A DNA stretch of 64,000 nucleotides from an uncultured Lachnospiraceae bacterium (GTDB lineage: Bacteria > Bacillota > Clostridia > Lachnospirales > Lachnospiraceae): assembly GCA_910588845.1 (NCBI GenBank), contig CAJURU010000007.1, positions 1-64,000 of the forward strand. The letters are read 5' to 3'. A program made the position numbers and the translations under genes. Each line of letters begins with the position of its first letter. Positions within the stretch are counted from its first letter, which is position 1. Below, one piece after another: positions 33,776 through 42,332 of this stretch. Below the pieces are notes generated by a model, which saw only the letters and a list, made by a program, of their open reading frames with translations, was not told the DNA's origin and searched no databases.

Positions 33776-34423
33776 TTACCGGCGGCCAGGCTCCAATGAC
33801 TCTACTGTCTTACATAATTCCTCCGCCAGTCTGGCATGGCTTTCCGGCGACAGATGCAACGAATCTGTCTGCGATGGTTGAATACAGGCAGCTGCATTTA
33901 AAAATACACAGTGATATTTTTCGGCTATCCTGCGATAATGCCTGGGAAACTCCCTCGAACGGCTGACGGCATCCTCTGAAAAAGAACAGCTAAAGGGAGA
34001 AAAACAAATCCCTTCCCCAATCTCCGGCGGAGAAACCAATATAATCCGGGGTTCAAATCCCTGTTTCTCTCTCGTAAAAGTCTGAATCACCTCCACAAGC
34101 GTTCCAGCTCCACTCGCAATTTGCTCTGCGCTTGCATGAAATGTCTTTTTGAGGTCGTTGCTCCCAAGCATCAGGATCACAATATCTACAGGCTTATGAG
34201 AATTGAGGCAGGGTCTCAGATAGTGAAGGCCATTTTTCCATCCTTCCAGAGGATCGTCAAATACCGTTGTCCTTCCATTACAGCCTTCCTCTATTATCCG
34301 ATAATCATTGCCAAGCAAGCTTTGCAGTTTTCCCGTCCACCGCATATCTTGCGGATAGCGCAGCCCATTTGCCGGGTTAAATCCGTATGTATTAGAGTCT
34401 CCATAACACAATACTGTTTTCAT
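33776..34423 (-). CDS. SGNH/GDSL-family hydrolase
   Basis: A 215-residue intracellular esterase-like protein. Block I is CYGDSNTYGF (Ser nucleophile), block II Gly in EEGCNGRTT, block III MLGSND, and block V DSLHLS supplies Asp and His. The context is that of acyl-CoA thioesterase/arylesterase TesA-like proteins. No signal peptide. Substrate unknown. Confidence 0.9.
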   Translation of the reverse strand: MKTVLCYGDSNTYGFNPANGLRYPQDMRWTGKLQSLLGNDYRIIEEGCNGRTTVFDDPLEGWKNGLHYLRPCLNSHKPVDIVILMLGSNDLKKTFHASAEQIASGAGTLVEVIQTFTREKQGFEPRIILVSPPEIGEGICFSPFSCSFSEDAVSRSREFPRHYRRIAEKYHCVFLNAAACIQPSQTDSLHLSPESHARLAEELCKTVESLEPGRR

Positions 34424-34482
34424 CTTCTATCCTTTCTCCCCATATCATTAGGTATTGCTTTTCCAGCACAAAATAATCCCCC

Positions 34483-34908
34483 TTACTCCCTCTCCTTCAA
34501 TTTCTCATTCATCCGTTTAGCCTCTTGATACTGCGTCCAATACGAGACAAGATCTACCACGAGAAACACAAAAGCAATCGCCAGCTCCATTCCCAAAACT
34601 TGCTGGCCATTTTGGAAACTAAACCATCCAAAGAGAAAACCAAGTCCCAACACCGCCACATTGATATAAGCATAGTACAATATGGTACGCATTAACATTG
34701 CGTATCGGGATATCTCCTTTTCTCCTTCCAGCGGCATGAGAATGCTTCCCAATGTGCAGACCGCTGAAAGCAGCAAAATCTGCCATAAGATGTCGGCATA
34801 GATTACTAAATCCCACCCATAAAATACGGGAATATAAATTGCTGTCACAAACAAAATGCCGGCAGTAATTTTTTCAAAAAACGAAATCATAGATTGCAGA
34901 CGCTTCAT
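34483..34908 (-). CDS. DUF3021-type membrane protein
   Basis: 141 residues with four helices (about 13-33, 39-59, 70-92, 100-125) and a charged tail KRMNEKLKERE. DUF3021 proteins are regularly encoded after a LytTR regulator, as here (24 bases behind it), and probably modulate it. GGAG lies eight bases before the ATG. Confidence 0.8.
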   Translation of the reverse strand: MKRLQSMISFFEKITAGILFVTAIYIPVFYGWDLVIYADILWQILLLSAVCTLGSILMPLEGEKEISRYAMLMRTILYYAYINVAVLGLGFLFGWFSFQNGQQVLGMELAIAFVFLVVDLVSYWTQYQEAKRMNEKLKERE

Positions 34909-34931
34909 TTTCGCTTCTCCTTTCCCTATAT

Positions 34932-35369
34932 TTATACGCCTAAAACTTCTTTCAGCGAACTGACATATTGCCTGGAGATAATTACCTTTTCCCCGTTCTT
35001 TAGCAACGCTTCATACCGCCCGCCAAATGCCGGGGTCAGGCTCTTCATTTTATTGATATTCAGTATGACAGACTTAGAAACCCTCACAAAAATCCATCCT
35101 GGAAGCTCATCCAGCAGTTCATAGAGTTTACTCCTCACCTGATAAACCTCAGATGCACAATAGGCAAACACTTTCTGATCCACGGACTCAAAATAAAACA
35201 CTTCTGCCGGCTCAACAAAGAACATCCCGCCTTCTTTGTAAACGGTAAGCTTTGTTCCTCCCTGTTTAAACCGGTTAATAATTTTCACCATTTCCTCATC
35301 CAAAAATCTGCATTTGAGAATAAGCTCTTCTTCCTCATCCGGGCCGATATCCACAATTGTCACCTTCAT
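34932..35369 (-). CDS. LytTR DNA-binding regulator
   Basis: 145 residues: a short N-terminal segment and a LytTR DNA-binding domain (about 45-140) with FYFESVDQKVFAYCASEVYQVRSKLYELL and the RVSKSVILNINKM and GGRYEALLKNGEKVIISRQY strands. There is no receiver domain. Paired with a DUF3021 membrane protein. It may control itself or the divergent/adjacent ABC-2 exporter genes. An 11-bp direct repeat lies upstream (35391-35441). Confidence 0.92.
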   Translation of the reverse strand: MKVTIVDIGPDEEEELILKCRFLDEEMVKIINRFKQGGTKLTVYKEGGMFFVEPAEVFYFESVDQKVFAYCASEVYQVRSKLYELLDELPGWIFVRVSKSVILNINKMKSLTPAFGGRYEALLKNGEKVIISRQYVSSLKEVLGV

Positions 35370-35390
35370 AATGCAAAGCCTCCGCGCCTA

Positions 35391-35441
35391 TTTCCACCGT
35401 TGTCATCTTTATATCTCAGACTCTCCACGTTTTCCACCGTT
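35391..35441 (-). promoter_or_regulatory. direct repeat upstream of the LytTR gene
   Basis: TTTCCACCGTT occurs at 35391-35401 and again at 35431-35441 (40 bases apart, about four helical turns). LytTR proteins bind pairs of direct repeats, so this may be an autoregulatory site, but the usual spacing is nearer two turns. Confidence 0.4.
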
Positions 35442-35493
35442 TTCGCCAACATAACGTTAATCCGCCACATTTATTTCCATAGCTGCCACTTTC

Positions 35494-36408
35494 TCAATAA
35501 ACCTTGCTTCCCCTCGCCTTTTGTACTGCGACAATAATTATAAATGCCAGTATACCACATCCCGCCAAAAATAGCACCTGAAACTTAGGAGACGCCAAAT
35601 GTTCCCCCATTTTCACTTGTATTCCCATATATTCCTTATACTCCAATGGCACCTGCGCAGGAAGGCCCTCAAACGTACGCGCAAGTGCGCTGTCGCAGCA
35701 AACCTCACGCAAAAGGGACGCACCATGGAGGATAGGGATATATTTGAGTACGGCCGCCACTCCATCCGGCAGGTAGCCCATTGGAAGATAAATAGCCCCC
35801 ACGAACCCTACCAGCGTTCCGACCACCGTCCCCATGCCCGACCACGCGCTGCTGCTTGTGACAAACAAAGCTAATAGATACATAATGACTGAAAAAATAC
35901 AGACATTCAGCACAATCAGCAGACAGATTTTAAGCAACGCCTCCGCCCCTGGCAATTCCCCGCCTGTCGCCGTAATATAACAGAGAGCCGCTGCAAATGT
36001 CAGGGCGCACATGAAAATACCAATCAACACAGCAGACGCCACATAGGAGAGCGCAATCACACTCCGGTTGACAGGCGCAGAACAAAAGCTAGCCAGCCTT
36101 CCCTCAGAAACATCTGTAACTCGGCTGCCAATCACTGACAATGTAACTGTAACCGCGTTTACCACAAGGATTCCCGCCAACGTCCAATACTGAACCAACT
36201 CCCTGGCATGAGCCTTGTCTACAGCGGCGTCACGCACACCCCCGTATTCTTTCAACAGATTCACAACATTTTCTTCATTCATGTTGCCCAAAAATACCCC
36301 CATCAACATCAACACGATAAACATGGCAAGCAGCGAAAAAAACACTGCCGCCCGATCCCTCAAAAATATCAGGCAATTGCGCTTCGTCAAACTAACAAAC
36401 TTTTTCAT
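35494..36408 (-). CDS. ABC-2 type transporter permease
   Basis: 304 residues. One helix near the N-terminus (residues 22-45), a short extracellular loop, then five helices with the ABC-2 membrane pattern (GSRVTDVSEGRLASFCSAPV; GYLPDGVAAVLKYIPILHGASLLREV). AGGAGG lies six bases ahead of ATG 36408, favouring it over an ATG six bases upstream. It overlaps the ATPase gene by 17 bases. Forms an exporter with that ATPase; substrate unknown. Confidence 0.9.
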   Translation of the reverse strand: MKKFVSLTKRNCLIFLRDRAAVFFSLLAMFIVLMLMGVFLGNMNEENVVNLLKEYGGVRDAAVDKAHARELVQYWTLAGILVVNAVTVTLSVIGSRVTDVSEGRLASFCSAPVNRSVIALSYVASAVLIGIFMCALTFAAALCYITATGGELPGAEALLKICLLIVLNVCIFSVIMYLLALFVTSSSAWSGMGTVVGTLVGFVGAIYLPMGYLPDGVAAVLKYIPILHGASLLREVCCDSALARTFEGLPAQVPLEYKEYMGIQVKMGEHLASPKFQVLFLAGCGILAFIIIVAVQKARGSKVY

Positions 36409-37423
36409 TTTCATCCTCCTTTGCATCTTGCACAAATACGTCGTCCATTTTTTTCGTGACGTTCAAAAATACGTCGTCCATCGTGCCCTGGATCACTTCA
36501 AATCCCTGTAACATCCCGCGCATCTCTTGTAACAGAGGCAAGGCGTCCAGCGTGCTGTCTATTTTGACAAGAATACCTTCTTCCCTTATGGTATACTCAA
36601 AATGACGCCCATCCAGGCATTTCTTAATCTCCTCCCGGCAATCCGCAGCGGATTTTGGTTTTACACTTACGCGCTTTACCGCCCTCTTTTCCCCAGGCAA
36701 GCTCTGCCTTTGGTCCGCAGGAATCAAATAAAGTTTATCCTTGGCGTACGTCTCCTTTAGGGAAAAAGGTGTTCCGTATTCTACAAAATGACCATGGCTC
36801 ATAATACCGATATGGTCTGCTTTTGCCGCCTCCTCCATATAGTGGGTTGTCAGAAATACCGTCATCTTCATCTCTCTTTGCAGCATACGCACCGTCTCCC
36901 ACACGCTTTTCCTCGTTGCCGGGTCAAGCCCTGTGGTCGGCTCGTCAAGAAATAAGATGTCCGGTGTATGCATCAATGCCCTGGCTATTTCACATCTTCT
37001 CTTTTGTCCTCCCGACAGCTTGCCAAAGGGACGTTTCAGCACCTCGCCCAATTCCAAAATCTCTGTCACATAGGAAAGATTTTTCTTTAATTTACGGCTG
37101 TCTGTCTCATACAGGCTCCCACGCAGCAGCAAATTTTCTTTTACTGTGAGCATTTTATCCAGACAGTTGTTCTGATAAACGACGCCGATGTGCTTTTTAA
37201 TTGCCTCATTCTCTTTCCCAAGCCTAAGCCCATTCACCCACGCCTCGCCCCCTGTCGGCTCCTGCAAAGTGCAGAGCATGTTGATGGTAGTCGATTTTCC
37301 TGCTCCATTGACGCCTAGAAACCCAAAAAATTCACCTTTTGCCACTGAAAAAGTGATATCATCCACCGCCTTCACGTCATGATAATATTTCTTAAGACGT
37401 TCCACTCTAATTGCTTCTTCCAT
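36392..37423 (-). CDS. ABC transporter ATP-binding protein (DrrA/NatA-like)
   Basis: 343 residues. Walker A GVNGAGKST, Q loop VVYQNNCLDKMLTVKENL, signature LSGGQKRRCEIARAL, Walker B ILFLDEPTTGLD, switch TTHYMEEA, and a C-terminal extension of about 110 residues as in drug or lantibiotic exporters. The end carries MDDVF twice (TMDDVFLNVTKK and KMDDVFVQDA), a small internal duplication. ATG 37423 has GGGAGG seven bases ahead. Confidence 0.95.
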   Translation of the reverse strand: MEEAIRVERLKKYYHDVKAVDDITFSVAKGEFFGFLGVNGAGKSTTINMLCTLQEPTGGEAWVNGLRLGKENEAIKKHIGVVYQNNCLDKMLTVKENLLLRGSLYETDSRKLKKNLSYVTEILELGEVLKRPFGKLSGGQKRRCEIARALMHTPDILFLDEPTTGLDPATRKSVWETVRMLQREMKMTVFLTTHYMEEAAKADHIGIMSHGHFVEYGTPFSLKETYAKDKLYLIPADQRQSLPGEKRAVKRVSVKPKSAADCREEIKKCLDGRHFEYTIREEGILVKIDSTLDALPLLQEMRGMLQGFEVIQGTMDDVFLNVTKKMDDVFVQDAKEDENEKVC

Positions 37424-37588
37424 TGCATTTCCTCCCTTGCCGCCAAAGCGCAAATAACACGCTTGGCGAATACAACCATTCAATAGTTTTTTTGTATACA
37501 CAAAATAATTGTAATTCTCACTATAACAGATGAAACAGCAGAAACAAGAGGCTGACTGGTAAGATGCATTGACAAGTGGGTAAAGTGA

Positions 37589-37675
37589 TAAAAAGAGGCC
37601 GTCACATGAAGTGCCAAACATACCGCAGCCCTATCAACCACATTTGTATATTTCTTTCTTCATGTAACGGCCTCT
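37589..37675 (-). terminator. terminator of the GH18 gene, long loop
   Basis: On the minus strand an 18-bp stem (37658-37675 with 37594-37611, one mismatch; AGAGGCCGTxACATGAAG) encloses a 46-base loop and ends in TTTTT (37589-37593). The long loop is unusual. Confidence 0.85.
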
Positions 37676-37706
37676 ATATACAATCTTATTATTTATCAAA
37701 TCAATG

Positions 37707-39530
37707 TTAATTCACATACTTTATAATCGTGTCCCACGCAGACGGCCGCTCAAGCCCCAGCTTCCAGTAAGCCGCCCCCGCGAGCTCATGCTCTTTCATA
37801 ACTTTAAGTTTCATCTCGAGAGATTCTTCATTTTCAACCCAGACTTTATAATTCCTGCCCTCGCTTTCATATTCCGCCACATACTGTCCGTCTTCCTCAG
37901 ACCAGACAGCCTGCGCGCCATGCGTTTTGTATATATCTTCGGTCGTCTGCATCCCCTCCTCCGTACAGGTAAATGTGTAGGGAACATAACCTTCCGAAGC
38001 TGATTCCACGTCTTCCCCCGAACCAGCCTTAGGCGTCAGCTCCCATATCCTGCTGTAAAAAGGCACTGCAAGGATTGTCTGCTCCGGCGGAACCTCCTTC
38101 AAGGTATCTTTGACGCCGTTTTGCACAAATCCGATAGACGACACGGAGCCAATATCTTCCGAACCGCTGTAATGCTCATCGTACGCCATGATAATAACAT
38201 AGTCTGCAAATACCGCCTGCTCCGCCCTGTTATAAAATTCTGTATAGGAAGAAGGTACATAATTATCTACCGAAAGAACCAAGTCGTTATTCTCACATTT
38301 GATTGACAACTCACGGATGAATTGGACATAGGCGTCTCCAGCTTCATTACTCAACGCCTCAAAATCCAGGTTTATCCCATCCAAATCATACTCAATCGCC
38401 GCCGCAATAATCTGGTTTGTAAGGTAATCCCTTGTGGACGTATGAGTCATAACATAAGTTGTGTCTACATCGGGATTTTCCAGATTGCTAATCAGTCCCC
38501 ACACCTCTACGCCCTGCTCATGGCAGTATGTTACATAGTTCCTATCTGCCAGCGAATAAATATTTCCATCATCGTCGTTCAGATAGAACCATGTCGGCGA
38601 AATTACATTGATCCCCTTGGTCGCCTGTAAAACATTGGCCACACGTTCATTCGCCTCCGGGCTGGTCACTTGGTGCCATCCCAGGCTGACAGGCTCCTCC
38701 TTGAGCAGATGGGTAAACTGCGGTTCCTCAAACGCGCGGGAAATCGTCTCTGTTGCCACTTCGCCCAGTTTGTTATTTTTCAGGTAACCGATCATGCCGT
38801 CCTCGGTACATACACGGCTCCAATCATCACCTTTGTCAATGACAATCACACTGCTGCCCTTTGCGACGTCAGCCACAATGGGACTCTTGATACCTCCCAG
38901 CAGACGGATACTCGTCTTCTTCTTCACATTTGCCTTAGAAATCTGTCCCCAGGCTGCTGTAATCTGTACACGATTCGGTTCAGCATGAACCTTAAAATCC
39001 AGGTTCGTATATTCCTGTACGAACTCCAAGGCAAGATATACTGCCTCACCATCCACTTTAACTATTGTGTAGTCCGCGTTATTGGCTTTTTTGCCAATCA
39101 TATACGCATTCTCCCCGGCATTTACAGAAATGACGTCAGCGTCCGTCGTATAACGCAGGATATTTTCGTTAGCATCCCAGTAAAACCTCTGGTTCAGATA
39201 CTGCCTGACCGCATTGTAATCGAGATACACATGGCCTTCCCATAATTTTGCCTTCTCCTCTAAAAGCTTCTGGTCTAAAATTACAGCCATATCGTCCGTT
39301 TCCCAGACATTGTAATACTCCTGCAAATTCGCCCGTTCCTTCGTCGGCGTATATTTCTTAATAAATATGCTACCCACAGCTGCTACCAGCACAACAAGAA
39401 TAAATACAATGGCTGCGAGTATCGGGGCTTTATTGATCCTGGGCCCTCTGGGTCTCTTAGGGCCTCTCCCTCCTCTCGGACGCCTCGGCCTCCTTTCTCT
39501 GTGTATGTTCTCTCTCCCTGTCTCCGGCAT
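37707..39530 (-). CDS. membrane-anchored GH18 (chitinase/YaaH-like) protein
   Basis: 607 residues. An Arg/Pro/Gly-rich cytoplasmic tail (1-34) and one helix (36-56) are followed by an extracellular region with two small beta domains (about 70-190 and an SH3-like one at 205-258). The GH18 barrel (275-607) has the catalytic motif LDGINLDFE (Glu391) and FADYVIIMAYDEHYSGSEDIG. Such proteins trim peptidoglycan or spore-wall glycans in Firmicutes. Tethered type II topology. Stands alone between its terminator and mecA. Confidence 0.93.
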   Translation of the reverse strand: MPETGRENIHRERRPRRPRGGRGPKRPRGPRINKAPILAAIVFILVVLVAAVGSIFIKKYTPTKERANLQEYYNVWETDDMAVILDQKLLEEKAKLWEGHVYLDYNAVRQYLNQRFYWDANENILRYTTDADVISVNAGENAYMIGKKANNADYTIVKVDGEAVYLALEFVQEYTNLDFKVHAEPNRVQITAAWGQISKANVKKKTSIRLLGGIKSPIVADVAKGSSVIVIDKGDDWSRVCTEDGMIGYLKNNKLGEVATETISRAFEEPQFTHLLKEEPVSLGWHQVTSPEANERVANVLQATKGINVISPTWFYLNDDDGNIYSLADRNYVTYCHEQGVEVWGLISNLENPDVDTTYVMTHTSTRDYLTNQIIAAAIEYDLDGINLDFEALSNEAGDAYVQFIRELSIKCENNDLVLSVDNYVPSSYTEFYNRAEQAVFADYVIIMAYDEHYSGSEDIGSVSSIGFVQNGVKDTLKEVPPEQTILAVPFYSRIWELTPKAGSGEDVESASEGYVPYTFTCTEEGMQTTEDIYKTHGAQAVWSEEDGQYVAEYESEGRNYKVWVENEESLEMKLKVMKEHELAGAAYWKLGLERPSAWDTIIKYVN

Positions 39531-39608
39531 AATACCCTCCTACGGTCCAGATATCAAAAGCATCTTGTCCACAATGCGCGTCTGATACCTTGTTCCTCCT
39601 ATGTAATG

Positions 39609-39705
39609 AAAAAGGGACTGCTGCAAAAAACCATCAGAATACAAAACGCCGTATGCCTGTACCCGATACAGCATTTTGCAACTGCGACCATGATTGCAAC
39701 AGCCC
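39609..39705 (-). terminator. terminator of mecA, long loop
   Basis: Minus strand GGGCTGTTGCAA (39694-39705) pairs with TTGCAGCAGTCCC (39614-39626) with one bulge, then TTTTT (39609-39613). The loop is about 67 bases. Confidence 0.7.
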
Positions 39706-39711
39706 TCCCTG

Positions 39712-40497
39712 TTAAATTCTGCTCAATATCTGCAACGCTTCCTCTTTCAAAATAACGTCATAATGCTCTTCAAAATATGCCCGAATTGCAGATGAATATT
39801 TTTCCTGATGTGCGTACTCTGCTAAAATGTTACATACCTTATTAAATTCTTCCGGCGTATGCTGGCTCTTGCTGATTACCAGATAATACTTACGGTTAAG
39901 CCTGTTCTTATACAGAACGTTGCATCCGTTATAAAAGCCCTTGAGCACCCGCGCCAGCCTGTTTACCTCATCCAACCCGTCAAAGACAAAGAGCTTGGTA
40001 ATATCTACCAATACAGGATCATCTTTCTCCTGCTTCACCGTCTTCTCCAGCGGAATAAAATTATTCTCCTTCTTGGCAGATTCAGCAATCCTCTTAGCTT
40101 CTTCCTGAATCTTGCGGAACAAATCTAAGATATCGTCCGCGCCGGCCGCCTCAAATACATGCTCGCTATCCTCCCCGGATAGATTGCCCGCCGTATCATC
40201 CTCGGAATCACCGGGAGCGAATTGGGAGAACCTGGTATCTAATTCTTCCGGGTACTCCACCTTCGTAATTATCAATATAATCGTATCCGCTGATAATGGA
40301 ATCGCTTCAATCATCAGCGGTATGTCCTCTGCTTCAAAACCACATTCATATGCTGCCTGCTGCATCATATCCCGAAAAAGCATCTTCGCCTTCTCAGTGC
40401 CATATGCCAATTCGCTCAGTTTAAGCTGGCGGTCCGCCAGGTCTTCCCTGGTAAGCGTACAGCGAATCTGATTCTCACTCACTTTCTCAATCTTCAT
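39712..40497 (-). CDS. mecA: ClpC adaptor protein MecA
   Basis: 261 residues. The N-terminal substrate-binding domain starts MKIEKVSENQIRCTLTREDLADR, with a variable acidic linker (about 90-160) and a C-terminal ClpC-binding domain (LFVFDGLDEVNRLARVLKGFYNGCNVLYKNRLNRKYYLVI). Delivers substrates to ClpCP, in Bacillus controlling competence and proteostasis. GGAAGG six bases before the ATG at 40497; the longer frame upstream is rejected. Confidence 0.94.
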   Translation of the reverse strand: MKIEKVSENQIRCTLTREDLADRQLKLSELAYGTEKAKMLFRDMMQQAAYECGFEAEDIPLMIEAIPLSADTIILIITKVEYPEELDTRFSQFAPGDSEDDTAGNLSGEDSEHVFEAAGADDILDLFRKIQEEAKRIAESAKKENNFIPLEKTVKQEKDDPVLVDITKLFVFDGLDEVNRLARVLKGFYNGCNVLYKNRLNRKYYLVISKSQHTPEEFNKVCNILAEYAHQEKYSSAIRAYFEEHYDVILKEEALQILSRI

Positions 40498-40585
40498 ATG
40501 ATCCCTTCCCTTCACTACACATCTGCATCAGGAATTAATATGTTTGAACTATCCTCCGAAGCGCATTGCCCCATTAGGTACTCAA

Positions 40586-40615
40586 AGTATATTACATATT
40601 CTTATCTCACGTCAA
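40586..40615 (-). promoter_or_regulatory. mecA promoter
   Basis: Minus strand TTGACG (40610-40615), 18-base spacer, TATACT (40586-40591), about 90 bases before the ATG. Confidence 0.7.
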
Positions 40616-41523
40616 GTCGTAGTCAGCCTGATTTTCTAAAAAAACTATGAAATTTCTAAACATTCGGCAAAAAGTATTGCATTGCCAATATTTGTATGTT
40701 ATAAATGTCGCAGAGATGCCGGGCTGGTTCAGGCAGAAAGGAGCCGCACCAACTCATAGACAACTACAAACTGCAAGGCCGTCGGCCTCCGCAGAATTCT
40801 ATATCGTCATTTCTGCAATCAGAGACTCGAGATTGATTTTACTATTGTAAGCATTTTGTCACTCTCATCTAACTATATTATATCATTTTATTCCCAAAAT
40901 GTAACCCATTTCATAACGATCGGTCTGCCAATTTATGATAATGATATGAGACGCCGGATTCCAGATGGGTTGCCTGAGAGAATACGCATTACAAATCGGA
41001 AGCCTTAATAGTTTCACCGGGTTCTGTTTCGGTTTCTGAATCTCAACAGTTTCATCGAACTCTGTTTCGGTTTCTGAATCTCGCAGTTGTTACTCCATAT
41101 TTTGCCCATGCGGGCGCTCTCACAGCTAATAGTATATGATAGTCTGATGAATTTTAATCCAAAAGAATTTACCATCGCCTGTTTCCGTTCCCTCCTGCCA
41201 ATCCGACAGGAAAGCGCATCTCTCTCCATTTACAGCAAGCAGTATGCTCAAAAGGATTCCTTATTATCAAAGCTGTGCTGGCTTGTAGGGAATATATATA
41301 TATTCCAGATTTTGGGAAAAGAAAAAAGAAGTCGGAATCCTTAGATTATAAAGCTTGAAAAATCCGGTAACTGGAACATCTTGTACTTTCAACATAATAT
41401 ATCACGAAATAACTTCATTTACATGAAGCGGAGAGGGGGAGTGCATACAAACAGTTGTTTTCTCTTTAAAATAGGATGAGAAATCTTATTCACGAATCAA
41501 ACGGTTACATTTCCACAAAAGCA
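40616..41523. other. gene-poor stretch
   Basis: About 0.9 kb without a convincing gene on either strand. Short open frames (41087-41344 plus, 41014-41229 minus) lack good ribosome sites, domains or neighbours. The minus frame ends in a stretch made by the 38-bp tandem repeat. This may be decayed mobile or repeat DNA. I see no transposase, inverted ends or structured RNA that I can name. Confidence 0.5.
41010..41085. repeat. two tandem 38-bp repeats
   Basis: Units at 41010-41047 and 41048-41085 share TCTGTTTCGGTTTCTGAATC exactly, and differ at a few positions before and after it. They lie in the gene-poor stretch. Confidence 0.9.
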
Positions 41524-41565
41524 GAAATGGGGCAGCCGCACATCTCAGCGCGGCCGCCCCATTTC
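41524..41565 (-). terminator. terminator of the DUF1858 gene
   Basis: A 16-bp GC-rich stem with one mismatch (GAAATGGGGCxGCCGC) around a ten-base loop, then TGCTTTTG on the minus strand. It lies 54 bases beyond the stop codon. Confidence 0.75.
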
Positions 41566-41618
41566 ATCAGCCTCCGCAATCCCCCAGACTGCCGACGGCC
41601 TGCATATCAAAAATACAA

Positions 41619-41819
41619 TTATTTTGCCAGAAAATCATTGATTTTATCAACGAGCGCATCCGGTTCAATACCGTGCACCATAGCAGCCTCTGCGATGGTT
41701 TCCATCTGAGAAGACGGGCAGCCAAGGCAGTGCATACCAATTTCTAATAAAAGCGGCGCTACATTTTCATCAATGTTCAGCAATTCTCCAATCATTGTAT
41801 CCTTTGTTACTTGTGCCAT
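41619..41819 (-). CDS. DUF1858 (hybrid-cluster-associated redox) domain protein
   Basis: 66 residues: MAQVTKDTMIGELLNIDENV, then GMHCLGCPSS with the CxxC redox or cluster motif, then a helical end, the whole being one DUF1858 domain. Such proteins accompany hybrid-cluster or iron-sulfur proteins and may handle cysteine/NO redox. AAGGAGG eight bases before the ATG. Divergent from the ferredoxin gene, 192 bases apart. Confidence 0.92.
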   Translation of the reverse strand: MAQVTKDTMIGELLNIDENVAPLLLEIGMHCLGCPSSQMETIAEAAMVHGIEPDALVDKINDFLAK

Positions 41820-41887
41820 TTTATGTTCCTCCTTACGTTTTACCATATCATTTGCGATACCCTATATCAGTATTTCGCCTGTCCTTT

Positions 41888-41916
41888 ATTATAATACCAT
41901 TTTTTTAAATATGCAA
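41888..41916 (-). promoter_or_regulatory. promoter of the DUF1858 gene
   Basis: Minus strand TTGCAT (41911-41916), 17-base spacer, consensus TATAAT (41888-41893). Confidence 0.75.
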
Positions 41917-41924
41917 TCTTTTAC

Positions 41925-41953
41925 TTGTAATCACCGAAGGTTTGTATTAAAAT
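41925..41953 (+). promoter_or_regulatory. promoter of the ferredoxin gene
   Basis: TTGTAA (41925-41930), 17-base spacer, TAAAAT (41948-41953), 58 bases before the ATG. Back to back with the DUF1858 promoter, about eight bases apart. Confidence 0.6.
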
Positions 41954-42011
41954 ATAGGACAAAGCCAACACAAGGCTTAATGAATATTCATTTTATAAGG
42001 AGGAACTAAGT

Positions 42012-42182
42012 ATGGCATACGTTATTACTGACGCTTGTGTAAGCTGTGGAACCTGTGAGGGAGAATGTCCAGTAGGCGCAATCTCCGCTGGTGATGGAAA
42101 ATATGAAATCGCTGCAGATACCTGCATCGACTGCGGAACATGTGCTGGCGCCTGCCCGACAGGTGCAATTGAGCAGGGCTAA
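42012..42182 (+). CDS. 2[4Fe-4S] ferredoxin
   Basis: 56 residues: MAYVITDACVSCGTCEGECP and the second cluster motif CIDCGTCAGACPTGAIEQG. Two complete CxxCxxCxxxCP motifs give the classic clostridial ferredoxin, the main low-potential electron carrier. AAGGAGG lies some seven bases ahead of the ATG. Its own promoter and terminator suggest strong monocistronic expression. Confidence 0.97.
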   Translation: MAYVITDACVSCGTCEGECPVGAISAGDGKYEIAADTCIDCGTCAGACPTGAIEQG

Positions 42183-42208
42183 TCCTTGCATTGTACATGA
42201 GAATGCAA

Positions 42209-42245
42209 AGGGCCTTTATCCTATTTAGGGTAGAGGCTCTTTTTC
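42209..42245 (+). terminator. ferredoxin terminator
   Basis: GGGCCT...AGGCTC with TTATCC/GGGTAG inner pairing, followed by TTTTTCTTTT. Confidence 0.8.
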
Positions 42246-42271
42246 TTTTGAAAATAGCCGGCTTAGGACAA

Positions 42272-42300
42272 TTGACGCGTCTGGGCAAGAAAGGTACAAT
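42272..42300 (+). promoter_or_regulatory. vanZ-like gene promoter
   Basis: TTGACG (42272-42277), 17-base spacer, TACAAT (42295-42300), 32 bases before the ATG. Confidence 0.7.
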
Positions 42301-42332
42301 ATCAGTGAAACTAACAAAGGAGGCTGCGCATT

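Noticed and set aside
41014..41344. Small frames in the gene-poor stretch
   Set aside because: No ribosome site of quality, no domain, and one is built from the 38-bp repeat.
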